A stretch of DNA of 64,000 bases from SZUA-309 sp965233675 (GCA_965233675.1 OZ247498.1:4774001-4838000), one strand, 5' to 3'; shown: positions 7,500 through 16,775, counted from the first letter of the stretch. Notes: generated by a model from the sequence alone, not told the origin. Program-made: numbers and translations.

Positions 7500-8890
7500 T
7501 GACCGATCTTGCCATTGCGCGGCTGGCTACCAGCGACGCGGACTTCGGAGACCGGCTGAAATCTCTGCTCGCCTGGGACGTGGCGGAGGATAGCGAGGTG
7601 CTCGAGATCGCCCGGCAGGTGATCGCCCGCGTCCGCTCGGAGGGTGATGCGGCGGTTGTTGATTTCACCCGTCGTTTTGATCGGCTGGAGGTGTCGGATC
7701 TGGCTGCCACCGAGCTGACGCCGGATGCGTTTGCGGCGGCCTGGCAACGGATCAGCGACGCCGAGCGGGAGGCGCTGACCATCGCCGCCGATCGGGTGCG
7801 CGCCTATCACGAACACCAGTTGTCGGCATCCTGGACCTATACCGATGAGTTCGGCAATCGGCTGGGACAGAAAGTGACCCCGCTGGATCGGGTCGGCGTT
7901 TACGTGCCGGGTGGTCAGGCGGCTTATCCATCCACCGTGCTCATGACGGCGATTCCCGCCCGGGTGGCGGGCGTGGGTGAGGTGATCATGACGGTGCCCA
8001 CCCCTGGCGGCGTGCGCAACGATCTGGTTCTGGCCGCGGCCCACATCGCCGGGGTGGATCGCGGCTATACCATCGGTGGGGCCCAGGCGATAGCGGCCCT
8101 TGCCGTGGGCACTGAAACCATCGGGAAGGTAGATAAGATCGTTGGTCCCGGTGGCGTGTTCGTGGCGGCCGCCAAGCGCCTGGTTTATGGCGAGGTGGGC
8201 ATCGACATGGTGGCCGGGCCGAGTGAAGTTCTGGTGATCGCGGATGGCAGTTCACCCGTGGACTGGGTTGTTTTCGACCTGTTCTCCCAGGCCGAGCACG
8301 ATGAGGCCGCCCAGGCACTCCTGCTCTGTCCGGATGCGGACTATCTGACCGCCGTGGCGGAGGCGATGGCGCGTCATCTTGAACAGAGCCCGCGTCGGGA
8401 GACCATCTGCGCATCACTGAACAGCCGCGGGGCATTGATCAAGGTTGCCGATCTCGATGAGGCCATGACGCTGGTGAATCGCATTGCGCCCGAGCATCTG
8501 GAACTCTGTGTGGCGTCTCCGGAGAAATGGCTGGATGCCATCCGTCATGCGGGCGCTATCTTCGTGGGTCCCCACTCACCGGAGGTGATGGGCGACTATA
8601 CCGCGGGGCCCAGCCACGTACTTCCCACCTATGGCTCTGCACGGTTTTCGTCGCCCCTGGGGGTATACGATTTCCAGAAGAAGAGTTCGGTGATCCAGCT
8701 TTCTGCCCGGGGCAGTGAGCATCTGGCGCGTGCTTCGGCGACGCTCGCCCATGGCGAGGGGCTGACGGCCCACGCGCGCGCAGCCGAGGTCAGACTGACC
8801 GGACTGGATCACAATGCAGATCCCGGCCCCGCCTCGGACAACAAAGCCTCGGACAACAAAGCTTCGGACAACAAAGCCTCGGATAAATAA
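7499..8890 (+). CDS. hisD: Histidinol dehydrogenase HisD with repetitive tail
   Basis: HisD is the Zn-dependent, NAD-linked enzyme that oxidises histidinol to histidine in two steps. Visible motifs include VDKIVGPGG, the Zn-ligand region SQAEHDEAAQ, and the catalytic IAPEHLELCV. The protein has 463 residues, about 20-30 more than usual, because the C-terminus carries a tail of four near-identical ASDNK units encoded by a 15-bp tandem repeat; the last copy mutates into the stop codon. hisC, which often follows hisD in related genomes, is absent. Confidence 0.95.
   Translation: MTDLAIARLATSDADFGDRLKSLLAWDVAEDSEVLEIARQVIARVRSEGDAAVVDFTRRFDRLEVSDLAATELTPDAFAAAWQRISDAEREALTIAADRVRAYHEHQLSASWTYTDEFGNRLGQKVTPLDRVGVYVPGGQAAYPSTVLMTAIPARVAGVGEVIMTVPTPGGVRNDLVLAAAHIAGVDRGYTIGGAQAIAALAVGTETIGKVDKIVGPGGVFVAAAKRLVYGEVGIDMVAGPSEVLVIADGSSPVDWVVFDLFSQAEHDEAAQALLLCPDADYLTAVAEAMARHLEQSPRRETICASLNSRGALIKVADLDEAMTLVNRIAPEHLELCVASPEKWLDAIRHAGAIFVGPHSPEVMGDYTAGPSHVLPTYGSARFSSPLGVYDFQKKSSVIQLSARGSEHLARASATLAHGEGLTAHARAAEVRLTGLDHNADPGPASDNKASDNKASDNKASDK
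8831..8890 (+). repeat. 15-bp tandem repeat (4 copies) at the end of hisD
   Basis: The units are 8831-8845, 8846-8860, 8861-8875 and 8876-8890, each starting GCCTCGGA or GCTTCGGA; copies 1-3 differ at one base. The repeat is in frame (ASDNK units), and the fourth copy has changed so that it ends in AAATAA, providing the stop. It looks like slipped-strand duplication of the gene's own end. Confidence 0.95.
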
Positions 8891-8907
8891 AACAGGCTGA
8901 GCGCCGC

Positions 8908-10005
8908 TCAGGTTTCCGGCCGCTGTCCGGCCTGAACGGAAAACTCCAGGCGTGCCTGATCGCCTTCCGGTTGGGATCGCGCCACCGTCAGCTCGATGGT
9001 GTCACCGGGCCGGGTCATTCCGACCAGTCTGGAAAAAACATTCGGATCCCGGATCGGTTTTCCGTTGACCGAGGTGATCCGGTCCAGTGCGCGCAGACCG
9101 GCACGATCCGCGGGACCGGCAGGCTCGATGCCGTTGATCCTGATGCCGTCCGTCGGGCCCGGCGCAAGGTTGTTCTCGAGGGTGAGGCCCAGCCAGCCGC
9201 GAATCACCCGGCCGTGCTCTATGATTTCCTCCAGCACGCCGTAGGTCAGGTCCGCCGGCAGCGCGAATCCCACGCCCATGGCTTCGCCGCTCGGGCTCAG
9301 AATCAGCGTGTTGATGCCGATGAGTCTGCCGCTGGCATCGATCAGCGCGCCGCCGGAATTGCCGGGATTGATCGCGGCATCCGTCTGCAGGAAGTCGTCA
9401 TAGGGACTGGCACTGACGCTTGCCCGGCCGGTGGCGCTGATGATCCCCGCGGATACGGTCTGGCCGATGCCGAAGGGATTGCCGATGGCGAGCGCCACGT
9501 CGCCTACCGCCACCGAGGAAGGGTCGCCCAGCGTGATCGCGGTGAGCCCGGGAAGCTGAATTCGAACCACGGCAAGATCCGTCAGCCGGTCGCTGCCGAT
9601 CACGGACGCCGCCGCCGTCCGGCCGTCGGCGAGCATCACCAGCACATCGCTTGCACCATCGATCACATGGGCGTTGGTGACGACGAAGCCGTCCGGATGG
9701 ACAATCACGCCGGAGCCGAGAGAAGTTCGATCAATGCCCATCAACCGGTCGCACCAGGGCTTCAGACGGGGATCAGTCTCACAATTGGGTGGTGCTTCCC
9801 GGACGGTGGAGTAGACGTTCACCACCGACGGCGCCGCCCGTGCAACCGCCGCCGCATAACTGGATGGCGGGGTGATGGGTTCGATCCCGGATGATGCGGG
9901 TGCTGATTGCAGGTCGGAGCGCTCGCTCCAGAAGGTTACCAGGCCACCACCCAGGATCAGGCCGATCAGGCCGGGGAGTAACCACTGACGCAGGAGCACA
10001 CGCAT
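8908..10005 (-). CDS. degS: Membrane-anchored site-1 serine protease, DegS/AlgW type
   Basis: A periplasmic trypsin-like protease with one N-terminal membrane anchor and one C-terminal PDZ domain, the architecture of DegS/AlgW, which cleaves the anti-sigma factor RseA/MucA upon outer-membrane protein stress. The catalytic triad is visible as TNAHVID (His), LTDLAVVRI (Asp) and GNSGGAL (Ser), about residues 113, 143 and 217 from the chosen start. The PDZ segment contains NGIEPAGPADRAGLRALDRI. The ATG at 10003-10005 is preferred over an in-frame GTG 24 bases upstream; neither has a clear Shine-Dalgarno sequence. It is convergent with hisD. Confidence 0.92.
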   Translation of the reverse strand: MRVLLRQWLLPGLIGLILGGGLVTFWSERSDLQSAPASSGIEPITPPSSYAAAVARAAPSVVNVYSTVREAPPNCETDPRLKPWCDRLMGIDRTSLGSGVIVHPDGFVVTNAHVIDGASDVLVMLADGRTAAASVIGSDRLTDLAVVRIQLPGLTAITLGDPSSVAVGDVALAIGNPFGIGQTVSAGIISATGRASVSASPYDDFLQTDAAINPGNSGGALIDASGRLIGINTLILSPSGEAMGVGFALPADLTYGVLEEIIEHGRVIRGWLGLTLENNLAPGPTDGIRINGIEPAGPADRAGLRALDRITSVNGKPIRDPNVFSRLVGMTRPGDTIELTVARSQPEGDQARLEFSVQAGQRPET

Positions 10006-10111
10006 GGCGGGAACGATATAGAACCTCACTCGGTTTAGAAACGCCGGACCGGCAGATGCGAGATCGGCGATTACGTTGTCGGGCTACCGGCAAGCCGCTA
10101 AAGTCGCGGTG

Positions 10112-11206
10112 ATGACACCAGTAGAAAAATATCAACAACTACTGGCTGACCCTCAGTTCTTCGAAGACCCCGAGCAACGCCGGGTGGTGGATCTGCTCGA
10201 GGCCCTGTATCAGATTTTGCGGGCGCGGGGAAAACGCAGCCAGGGGCTGCTGGGCCAGCTCGGGAGGTTCAGTCGGAAGGCGGAAAGCCCCGTCATGGGC
10301 CTTTACCTGTGGGGCGGCGTGGGCCGTGGGAAGACCATGCTGATGGATCTCTTCTACGAGTGTCTGCCGGCCGGCGATCGTTTGCGCATGCACTTTCACC
10401 GCTTCATGCACAGAGTGCATCGGGAGTTGAACGAGCTTTCCGGTACCGCCGATCCGCTCAAGGTGGTGGCGGATCGGATTGCCGGAGAAACCCGGGTTGT
10501 CTGCTTCGACGAGTTCTTCGTCTCCGATATCGGGGATGCCATGATCCTGGGAGAGTTGTTCGAGCATCTTTTCGAGCGGGGGGTGACGCTGGTGGCGACC
10601 AGCAACGTGGCACCGGATCTGCTCTACGAGAACGGTCTGCAGCGTCGCCGGTTCCTGCCTGCCATCGAAGCCATCAAAACCCACACCCGCGTGCACAGTC
10701 TGAATTCGGAAACCGATTACCGGCTGCGCGTGCTCGAACGGGCGGAAATCTATCATGTGCCGCTGGATGCGGCGGCTGAGCGGAGCCTTTCCCGCAGCTT
10801 TCATGCTCTGGCGCCGGAAGAGCCGGAGGAGAAGGTGGCCCTGAACATCGAGAACCGGGTCATCAATGCCCGGATGGTTGCGGAGGATGTGGCCTGGTTC
10901 GAGTTCGAGGAACTGTGCGAAGGGCCAAGGAGTCAGAACGACTACATCGAGCTGTCCCGGATCTTCCACGCCGTGCTGGTGAGCAATGTGCGCCGCTTCA
11001 GCAGCCGGGACGAGGACGCCGCACGGCGCTTCATATCCCTGGTGGACGAGTTTTATGACCGCAACGTCAAACTGATTCTGTCGGCGGATGCGGAAATTGA
11101 AGATCTCTATGGGGGGGAGCGGCTCCGATTCGAGTTCGAACGGACCAGGAGCCGGCTGCTGGAGATGCAGTCCTACGAGTATCTGGCCCGCTCTCATCGG
11201 GCCTGA
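10112..11206 (+). CDS. zapE: Cell division AAA ATPase ZapE (AFG1 family)
   Basis: ZapE is an AFG1-family ATPase that associates with the Z-ring under stress in E. coli. The 364-residue protein has Walker A LWGGVGRGKTMLMD, Walker B VVCFDEFFVSD, and the AFG1-typical VATSNVAPDLLYENGLQRRRFLP. The ATG at 10112 was chosen over an earlier in-frame start because MTPVEKYQQLL aligns with the usual N-terminus. It is divergent from degS and upstream of rplM, a conserved neighbourhood. The 229 bases between zapE and rplM hold only the rplM promoter and leader. Confidence 0.93.
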   Translation: MTPVEKYQQLLADPQFFEDPEQRRVVDLLEALYQILRARGKRSQGLLGQLGRFSRKAESPVMGLYLWGGVGRGKTMLMDLFYECLPAGDRLRMHFHRFMHRVHRELNELSGTADPLKVVADRIAGETRVVCFDEFFVSDIGDAMILGELFEHLFERGVTLVATSNVAPDLLYENGLQRRRFLPAIEAIKTHTRVHSLNSETDYRLRVLERAEIYHVPLDAAAERSLSRSFHALAPEEPEEKVALNIENRVINARMVAEDVAWFEFEELCEGPRSQNDYIELSRIFHAVLVSNVRRFSSRDEDAARRFISLVDEFYDRNVKLILSADAEIEDLYGGERLRFEFERTRSRLLEMQSYEYLARSHRA

Positions 11207-11308
11207 TCGGGCCCGGGAGCCCGGCCGGAGCCCCTGGAGTGCGGCAGAGCGCCGGATTGCGGGCTGATTCAGCCATTTTCAGGCTGGAAAAGCGGCATCA
11301 GGCGTCTG

Positions 11309-11337
11309 TTGTAAATGCCCAGGCGCTCCGCTAACAT
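11309..11337 (+). promoter_or_regulatory. Sigma-70 promoter for rplM-rpsI
   Basis: The -35 TTGTAA (11309-11314) and -10 TAACAT (11332-11337) are separated by 17 bases, about 100 bases upstream of rplM. The spacing and position suit a ribosomal-protein promoter with an untranslated leader. Confidence 0.5.
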
Positions 11338-11435
11338 TCGCGCTCCCAAAAATCCGGCCCCGGAAAACAGGCGCTGGACGCAGAATCCCGAACAGAACCC
11401 GAACTGAAACAGACAGAAATAGAATAAAGCACCAC

Positions 11436-11864
11436 ATGAAGACTGTGAGCACCCGTCCGGAAGACGTCGACCGTACCTGGTTTGTCGTGGACGCAGAAGA
11501 CAAAACGCTGGGCCGGCTGGCGACTGAAATCGCCCATCGCCTGCGGGGCAAGCATAAGCCTGAATACACCCCGCACGTGGATACGGGCGACTACATCGTG
11601 GTTGTGAACGCGGAGAAAGTCCGGGTGACGGGCAATAAGTTCAACGACAAGATGTACTACCGGCACAGCGGTTACCCCGGCGGCATTAAGGAAATGAACT
11701 TCAAGGACATGCAGGATCGGCATCCGGAGCGGATCGTCGAGACGGCAGTCAAAGGCATGCTGCCGAAGAATCCACTCGGACGGGCCATGTTCAAGAAGCT
11801 GAAGGTGTACAGCGGTGCAGAGCATCCGCACACCGCCCAGCAACCTCAATCCCTGGAAATCTGA
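11436..11864 (+). CDS. rplM: 50S ribosomal protein L13
   Basis: L13 is an early-assembly protein of the large ribosomal subunit. The 142 residues match the bacterial family length exactly, with DAEDKTLGRLATEIAHRLRGK near the N-terminus and the conserved YRHSGYPGG and KGMLPKNPLGR segments. It is co-transcribed with rpsI, 11 bases downstream, as in nearly all bacteria. Confidence 0.98.
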   Translation: MKTVSTRPEDVDRTWFVVDAEDKTLGRLATEIAHRLRGKHKPEYTPHVDTGDYIVVVNAEKVRVTGNKFNDKMYYRHSGYPGGIKEMNFKDMQDRHPERIVETAVKGMLPKNPLGRAMFKKLKVYSGAEHPHTAQQPQSLEI

Positions 11865-11875
11865 GTAGGAAGGGC

Positions 11876-12259
11876 ATGCAGAATTACGGAACGGGTCGTC
11901 GTAAGACCTCGGCTGCCAGAGTGTTCATCACGCCGGGCAGCGGCAATATCTCGGTAAACAACAGTTCGCTCGATCAGTATTTCGGTCGGGAAACGGCGCG
12001 GATGATCGTCCGCCAGCCGCTTGAAGTCGCGGAAGTCGTCGATAAGTTCGACGTCAAAGTCACCGTGCGTGGCGGTGGTAATTCCGGGCAGGCCGGGGCT
12101 ATCCGTCATGGCATCGCCAGAGCGCTGGTCGAGCAGGATGAAAACCTGCGTGTGCCGCTTCGTCGTGCAGGATTCCTGACCCGGGATGCCCGCGAAGTAG
12201 AGCGTAAGAAGGTTGGTCTGAGAAAGGCGCGCAAGCGGCCTCAGTTCTCGAAGCGCTGA
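11876..12259 (+). CDS. rpsI: 30S ribosomal protein S9
   Basis: S9 lies in the small-subunit head; its C-terminal tail reaches the P-site tRNA. The 127-residue protein begins NYGTGRRKTSAARV, has the conserved RGGGNSGQAGAIRHGIARAL, and ends in the invariant basic KRPQFSKR tail that contacts tRNA. It forms a two-gene operon with rplM. A run of 14-bp tandem repeats follows its stop. Confidence 0.98.
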   Translation: MQNYGTGRRKTSAARVFITPGSGNISVNNSSLDQYFGRETARMIVRQPLEVAEVVDKFDVKVTVRGGGNSGQAGAIRHGIARALVEQDENLRVPLRRAGFLTRDAREVERKKVGLRKARKRPQFSKR

Positions 12260-12282
12260 TTTTCTTTTTCCGGTCTGCAGCG

Positions 12283-12324
12283 ATCGCGGCTCAGTAATCG
12301 CGGCTCGGTAATCGCGGCTCGGTA
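12283..12324 (+). repeat. 14-bp tandem repeat (3 copies) between rpsI and petA
   Basis: There are three direct copies of ATCGCGGCTCRGTA at 12283-12296, 12297-12310 and 12311-12324, differing at a single base in the first copy. They are intergenic, 24 bases after the rpsI stop, with no obvious hairpin or terminator. Confidence 0.92.
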
Positions 12325-12416
12325 AGAGAGCCTTCGATTGATCCGAGACCGCCAGGTTGGTGGGCGAGCTATGTTAAACTAGGGCGTTTTTTCACCAATT
12401 GCGGGAGCAAGAAGCT

Positions 12417-13079
12417 GTGAGCAGCAGCGGTCCAGATAACCCTTCTAGTCAAGAGTCAGAACCCGGCCCGAAGAGCATCGACAAATCGGGCTTCAACAAA
12501 CAGAGACGATACTTCCTCATTGGAGCCACTTCGGTGGTTGGTGGGGCAGGAATCGTTGGTGCCGCAGTACCGTTCGTCGCTTCCTGGATGCCCTCGGCAA
12601 AAGCCCGGGCGCTCGGCGCGCCGATCACCATCGATATCTCCAAGCTGCAGCCTGGCGAGATGCTGGGTCCGGTGCCTGCCTGGCGCGGTCAGCCGGTCTT
12701 CGTGATTTACCGTAAGCCGGATGCCATCGAAATTCTGGAGCAGGATCGGGACGATCTGGCGGATCCGAACTCGGATAACGCAGACATGCAGCCTGACTAC
12801 GCAAAGAACCCCTGGCGTTCGAAGCGCCCGGAGATCGGGGTCTATGTGGGCCTGTGCACCCACCTCGGCTGCTCGCCCAAGTTTCACGGTGAGGTTCGAC
12901 CGGAGCCGTTCGACGAGAACTGGCTGGGCGGGTTCTTCTGTCCCTGCCACGGCTCGAAATTCGACATGGCCGGAAGGGTCACCAAGGGTGTGCCTGCACC
13001 GGACAATCTGCCTGTGCCGCCATATCAGTTCCTGAGTGACAGCGTCATCCAGGTTGGCGTAGACGAGGAGACCGCGTAA
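12417..13079 (+). CDS. petA: Ubiquinol-cytochrome c reductase Rieske iron-sulfur subunit
   Basis: The Rieske subunit of the cytochrome bc1 complex, which takes electrons from ubiquinol at the periplasmic side. The N-terminus carries a twin-arginine-like KQRRYFLIGATS signal/anchor followed by a membrane helix. The 2Fe-2S ligands are in CTHLGC and CPCHGS. GTG 12417 is preferred because GGGAG sits 9-10 bases upstream; an in-frame TTG at 12399 would place that SD inside the gene. petB starts at the last base of the stop. Confidence 0.95.
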   Translation: MSSSGPDNPSSQESEPGPKSIDKSGFNKQRRYFLIGATSVVGGAGIVGAAVPFVASWMPSAKARALGAPITIDISKLQPGEMLGPVPAWRGQPVFVIYRKPDAIEILEQDRDDLADPNSDNADMQPDYAKNPWRSKRPEIGVYVGLCTHLGCSPKFHGEVRPEPFDENWLGGFFCPCHGSKFDMAGRVTKGVPAPDNLPVPPYQFLSDSVIQVGVDEETA

Positions 13080-14356
13080 TGGCAGAACAGAACGCGAGCC
13101 CGGGTAAGGTTGAAAAAGCCTTCACAGAATTCATGGGCTGGGTGGATGAGCGTTTCCCGCTCACCGAAACCTTCGAATATCACATGTCGAAGTACTACGC
13201 CCCGAAGAATTTCAATTTCTGGTACTACTTCGGCGTGCTCTCCATGGTGGTGCTCGTCATCCAGTTGCTCACAGGCATCTGGCTGACCATGAGCTACTCG
13301 CCGGCAACGGCATTTGCCTCAGTCGAATACATCATGCGCGATGTGGAATACGGCTGGTTGCTCCGCTACCTGCATTCCACCGGGGCATCGGCCTTCTTCG
13401 TGGTCGTCTACCTGCATATGTTCCGTGGAATGATGTACGGCTCCTACCGAAAGCCCAGAGAACTGCTCTGGATTATCGGTATGGCGATCTTTGCGGTGCT
13501 GATCATCGAAGGTTTCGCCGGATATCTGCTGCCCTGGGGCAATATGTCTTTCTGGGCCGGTCAGGTGATCGTTTCCCTGGTCGGGGCGATTCCCGTCATC
13601 GGTCCGGACCTGATGGAATGGGTGCGCGGTGACTTCCTGATGTCGGACATCACCCTGAACCGGTTCTTTGCCCTGCACGTGATCGCGCTGCCGCTGATCC
13701 TGGTGATGCTGGTGTTCGTTCACATCGTCGCGCTTCACCATGTCGGCTCGAACAATCCGGACGGCGTGGAAATCAAGAAGAACAAGGACGAGAACGGTAT
13801 TCCGCTGGACGGCATCCAGTTCCATCCTTACTACACCATCGGTCACGATCTTCCGGCCATCGCGCTGTTCCTCATCTTCTTCTGTGCAGTCGTATTCTTC
13901 GCCCCGGAAATGGGCGGCTACTTCATCGAAAAGCCGAACTTCGAGGCGGCGAACCCGCTGAAGACGCCGGAGCACATTGCGCCGGTCTGGTACTACACGC
14001 CGTTCTACGCAATGCTCCGCGCCGCGACCTTCCCACTGTTCGGGATTCCCGCGAAATTCTGGGGCTTCGTGGTCATGGCCGGTGCCATCGTCATTCCGTT
14101 TGCGCTGCCATGGCTCGATCGCTCGCCGGTGAAGTCGATCCGCTACAAAGGCATGATCTCCAAGTTCATGCTGGCATTGTTCGTGGTGACCTTCTTCGTG
14201 CTTGGTTATCTGGGCACCATCGCGCCGTCTGCTTCGGCAACGCTGCTTGCCCAGATCGGCACGGCCATCTACTTCGGCTACTTCATGCTCATGCCCTGGT
14301 ACACCAGGGTCGAGAAGACGAAACCGGTCCCCGATCGGATAACGGCAGGGCACTGA
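13079..14356 (+). CDS. petB: Cytochrome b subunit of the bc1 complex
   Basis: The membrane core of complex III holding two b-type hemes and the quinol sites. The 425-residue protein has eight or so helices; the heme-ligand region LRYLHSTGASAFFVVVYLHMFRG and the second histidine cluster FFALHVIALP...HIVALHHVGS are clear. The quinol-oxidation PEWY-like loop appears as TPEHIAPVWYYTPFYAMLRA. It is of the full-length proteobacterial type, not split. petC follows after a short spacer. Confidence 0.97.
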   Translation: MAEQNASPGKVEKAFTEFMGWVDERFPLTETFEYHMSKYYAPKNFNFWYYFGVLSMVVLVIQLLTGIWLTMSYSPATAFASVEYIMRDVEYGWLLRYLHSTGASAFFVVVYLHMFRGMMYGSYRKPRELLWIIGMAIFAVLIIEGFAGYLLPWGNMSFWAGQVIVSLVGAIPVIGPDLMEWVRGDFLMSDITLNRFFALHVIALPLILVMLVFVHIVALHHVGSNNPDGVEIKKNKDENGIPLDGIQFHPYYTIGHDLPAIALFLIFFCAVVFFAPEMGGYFIEKPNFEAANPLKTPEHIAPVWYYTPFYAMLRAATFPLFGIPAKFWGFVVMAGAIVIPFALPWLDRSPVKSIRYKGMISKFMLALFVVTFFVLGYLGTIAPSASATLLAQIGTAIYFGYFMLMPWYTRVEKTKPVPDRITAGH

Positions 14357-14409
14357 GGCGGGTGGTTAGCATGCAAAGCGTAGTAGGCGTGAAGAACGCA
14401 AAAAGAAAC

Positions 14410-15201
14410 ATGAAAAAAGTGCTTGTCCGGTCTGTGCTGATTGCCTTCATGCTGCCCGGTGTGGCGCTGGCGGCGAGCACGAGCGACTGGCCGATGGAAC
14501 CCATGGAGCCGAACCTCCAGGATCTGCCTTCGCTGCAGAATGGCTGGCGGCTGTACGTGAATTACTGTCTGGGTTGCCATTCGCTGGAATACCAGCGTTA
14601 TGAGCGGACGGCGGATGATCTGGGCGTGCCTCATGAGGTTGCGCTGGAGCAACTGGTGTTCACCGGCCAGAAAATCGGCGAGCACATGACCACGGCCATG
14701 CAGCCGGACCTGGCCAAGCAGTGGTTCGGGGCGCCGCCGCCGGACCTCACCATGGTTGCTCGCACCCGGGGTGAAGAATGGCTCTACAACTATCTGAAGA
14801 CGTTCTACCTCGATGAATCCCGGCCCTTCGGCGTGAACAACAAGGTGTTCCCGAACGTGGGTATGCCGAACGTGCTGGCCGAGTTGCAGGGCGTGCAGCG
14901 TTCGGCCTGCGTGCAGATGCCGAAGATTGCCGAAAACGGCGGTGAGATGCGTGATCAGCTCACCGGTGCGCCGGTGACGGAAGAACGCTGCGGTCAGCTT
15001 GTGGTGGACGAAGGTACCGGCCTGTACACGCCGGAGGAATTCGATCAGGCGGTGTACGACATCGCGAACTTCCTCTACTACACAGGTGAACCCAGCCGTC
15101 TGGAGCGTCATCGCACGGGTGTATACGTGATTCTGTTCCTCGTCATCCTCTACGTGTTCACCTTCCTGCTGGGACGTGAGTTCCGGAAGGATGTGAAGTA
15201 A
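14410..15201 (+). CDS. petC: Cytochrome c1 of the bc1 complex
   Basis: Cytochrome c1 carries the covalent heme that passes electrons from Rieske protein to cytochrome c. The protein has 263 residues: a signal peptide (MKKVLVRSVLIAFMLPGVALAA), heme-binding CLGCH at 53-57, sixth-ligand methionine region NVGMPNVLAEL, and a C-terminal anchor VYVILFLVILYVFTFLLGREF. ATG 14410 gives a canonical signal peptide but a weak SD; the in-frame ATG at 14371 with a GGCGGGTGG-like sequence upstream is an alternative that only lengthens the n-region. Confidence 0.94.
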   Translation: MKKVLVRSVLIAFMLPGVALAASTSDWPMEPMEPNLQDLPSLQNGWRLYVNYCLGCHSLEYQRYERTADDLGVPHEVALEQLVFTGQKIGEHMTTAMQPDLAKQWFGAPPPDLTMVARTRGEEWLYNYLKTFYLDESRPFGVNNKVFPNVGMPNVLAELQGVQRSACVQMPKIAENGGEMRDQLTGAPVTEERCGQLVVDEGTGLYTPEEFDQAVYDIANFLYYTGEPSRLERHRTGVYVILFLVILYVFTFLLGREFRKDVK

Positions 15202-15322
15202 GGGGCTGCGGTCAGCGCCCAGCGCCCAGAATGGTGCGGGGATCGCTGCCGCCCGAAATGACATTCCAAGAGCCGGCGCGTTTGCCGCCGGCGTCCATCG
15301 AAGAAACTCCCATAGGTTTAGC

Positions 15323-15955
15323 ATGAGCGTAGTGACAAAACGATCTTCCATGACGCTGTTTTCAGACGCACGCGATCAGTATTCCCATCGAGTACGGATG
15401 GTGCTGGCGGAAAAAGGCGTGACGGTGGATATCGTCGACGTGGACCCGTCGAACAAGCCGGAAGACCTTGCCGAGATCAATCCGTACAACAGTCTGCCCA
15501 CGCTCCTCGATCGGGATCTGGTGCTCTATGAAGCCAACGTGATCATGGAATACCTGGATGAGCGTTTCCCCCATCCGCCGCTGCTGCCTGTTTATCCGGT
15601 TCAGCGGGCGCTGTCCCGACTCTGGATTACCCGTGTCGAACGGGAATGGAGCGGTCGGCTGGATGTGCTGATGGCCGGTAAGGGTCGCGAGACCGTGATC
15701 ACCAAGGCGCGGAAGGAACTCCGCGAGAGCATCATCAGCATCGCACCGATCTTTGCGGAAAAGCCGTTTTTCATGAACGAAGAATTCACACTGGTCGATT
15801 GCTGCGTGGCGCCCATTCTCTGGCGCCTGAAAGAGGTGGATATCAACCTGCCGGAGAAATCGACCCGGCCGCTGCAGAAGTACATGCAGATGATCTTCGA
15901 ACGGGATGGTTTCCGGGCCAGCCTCACCGAAACCGAACTGGAAATGCGCGAGTAG
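15323..15955 (+). CDS. sspA: Stringent starvation protein A
   Basis: SspA is a glutathione-S-transferase-fold protein that binds RNA polymerase and modulates transcription in starvation and stationary phase. The 210 residues have the thioredoxin-like N-domain (TLFSDARDQYSHRVRMVLAEKGV) and a helical C-domain. As in other SspA proteins, the GST catalytic residue is not expected to be functional. It lies just downstream of petABC and upstream of sspB, the normal arrangement in this class. Confidence 0.95.
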   Translation: MSVVTKRSSMTLFSDARDQYSHRVRMVLAEKGVTVDIVDVDPSNKPEDLAEINPYNSLPTLLDRDLVLYEANVIMEYLDERFPHPPLLPVYPVQRALSRLWITRVEREWSGRLDVLMAGKGRETVITKARKELRESIISIAPIFAEKPFFMNEEFTLVDCCVAPILWRLKEVDINLPEKSTRPLQKYMQMIFERDGFRASLTETELEMRE

Positions 15956-15958
15956 CGC

Positions 15959-16354
15959 GTGTCCGAGCTACCCAAGCGCCCGTATCTTCTGCGAGCGCTC
16001 TATGACTGGATCGTAGACAGCGAGCTCACGCCGTATCTGCTGGTGACTGCGGACGATGAGTCCGTGCAGGTCCCTCAGGAGTATGTGAGCGAAGGCAAGA
16101 TCGTGCTCAACGTCTCACCGATGGCGGTCCGGGATCTGGATCTCGGGCAGGAAGTGGTGGCGTTCTCCGGACGTTTCGGTGGTCGCCCCTTTCCCATCCA
16201 TATTCCGATGGCGAGCATCCAGGCCATCTACGCCAAGGAAACGGGCGAAGGTATGATGTTCGAGCCTGAAAACCTGAACCCGCCACCACCCGATGCGGAT
16301 CCGCCCGAGCCAGAGACGCCGCCGCCCGGCGCGCATCTGAAAGTGGTGAAGTAG
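15959..16354 (+). CDS. sspB: ClpXP adaptor / stringent starvation protein B
   Basis: SspB tethers ssrA-tagged substrates to ClpXP. The 131-residue protein has the peptide-binding domain (about 1-105, with RPYLLRALYDWIVDSELTPYLLV and FGGRPFPIHIPMASIQAIYA) and a Pro-rich linker ending in a basic/hydrophobic ClpX-binding tail (AHLKVVK). It begins with GTG three bases after the sspA stop. It is convergent with yraN. Confidence 0.94.
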   Translation: MSELPKRPYLLRALYDWIVDSELTPYLLVTADDESVQVPQEYVSEGKIVLNVSPMAVRDLDLGQEVVAFSGRFGGRPFPIHIPMASIQAIYAKETGEGMMFEPENLNPPPPDADPPEPETPPPGAHLKVVK

Positions 16355-16382
16355 ACCCGGGCGGTTTCGAGCCCCAGCGCGT

Positions 16383-16775
16383 TCAGACCGCTTCGAATGC
16401 GCTGCGGATCCATTTCAACGCCGGCGCCGTCTCCGGCCCGCTCACCGAAACCACATCAAACCGGCAGGGCGCACGGCGGAACGACGGATGCCGTTTCAGC
16501 CAGCTGGCTGCGGCTTTGCTGAGTCGGCGTCGTTTGCTGGCAGTGATGCTGGCCACACCGTCGCCCCAGCGGCTGCTGGACCGATAGCGCACTTCGACGA
16601 AGACGATGGTGTTCCGGTCCGAGAAGACGAGATCCAGCTCGCCACACTTCTGCCGGAAGTTCTGTTCCAGCGGTATCAGCCCCTGGCCGGCGATGAGTTC
16701 GAGTGCCCGGGCTTCGGCCCAGTTGCCCCGTTCGGTGCTGGTGTTCCCGCCGGGCCTGTGTTCCGTTCCGGTCAG
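16383..16775 (-). CDS. yraN: YraN/UPF0102 endonuclease-like protein with apparent CTG start
   Basis: A small protein of the UPF0102 family, restriction-endonuclease-like fold, function unknown. Residues ERGNWAEARALELIAGQGL, CGELDLVFSD and VFVEVRYRSSSRWG are the conserved family blocks, with E and D of the predicted active site in GELDLV and the VEV motif. No ATG, GTG or TTG lies in frame upstream of these blocks within the plausible N-terminus. The only candidate is CTG at 16773-16775, overlapping the lpoA stop (CTGA), which gives 130 residues, the normal family length. The start is inferred. Confidence 0.8.
   Translation of the reverse strand: MTGTEHRPGGNTSTERGNWAEARALELIAGQGLIPLEQNFRQKCGELDLVFSDRNTIVFVEVRYRSSSRWGDGVASITASKRRRLSKAAASWLKRHPSFRRAPCRFDVVSVSGPETAPALKWIRSAFEAV

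Noticed and set aside
13319..14353. Long open frame (344 codons) on the minus strand opposite petB
   Set aside because: It lies wholly within petB, is rich in His, Gln and Arg as expected for an antisense shadow in high-GC DNA, and shows no family pattern.
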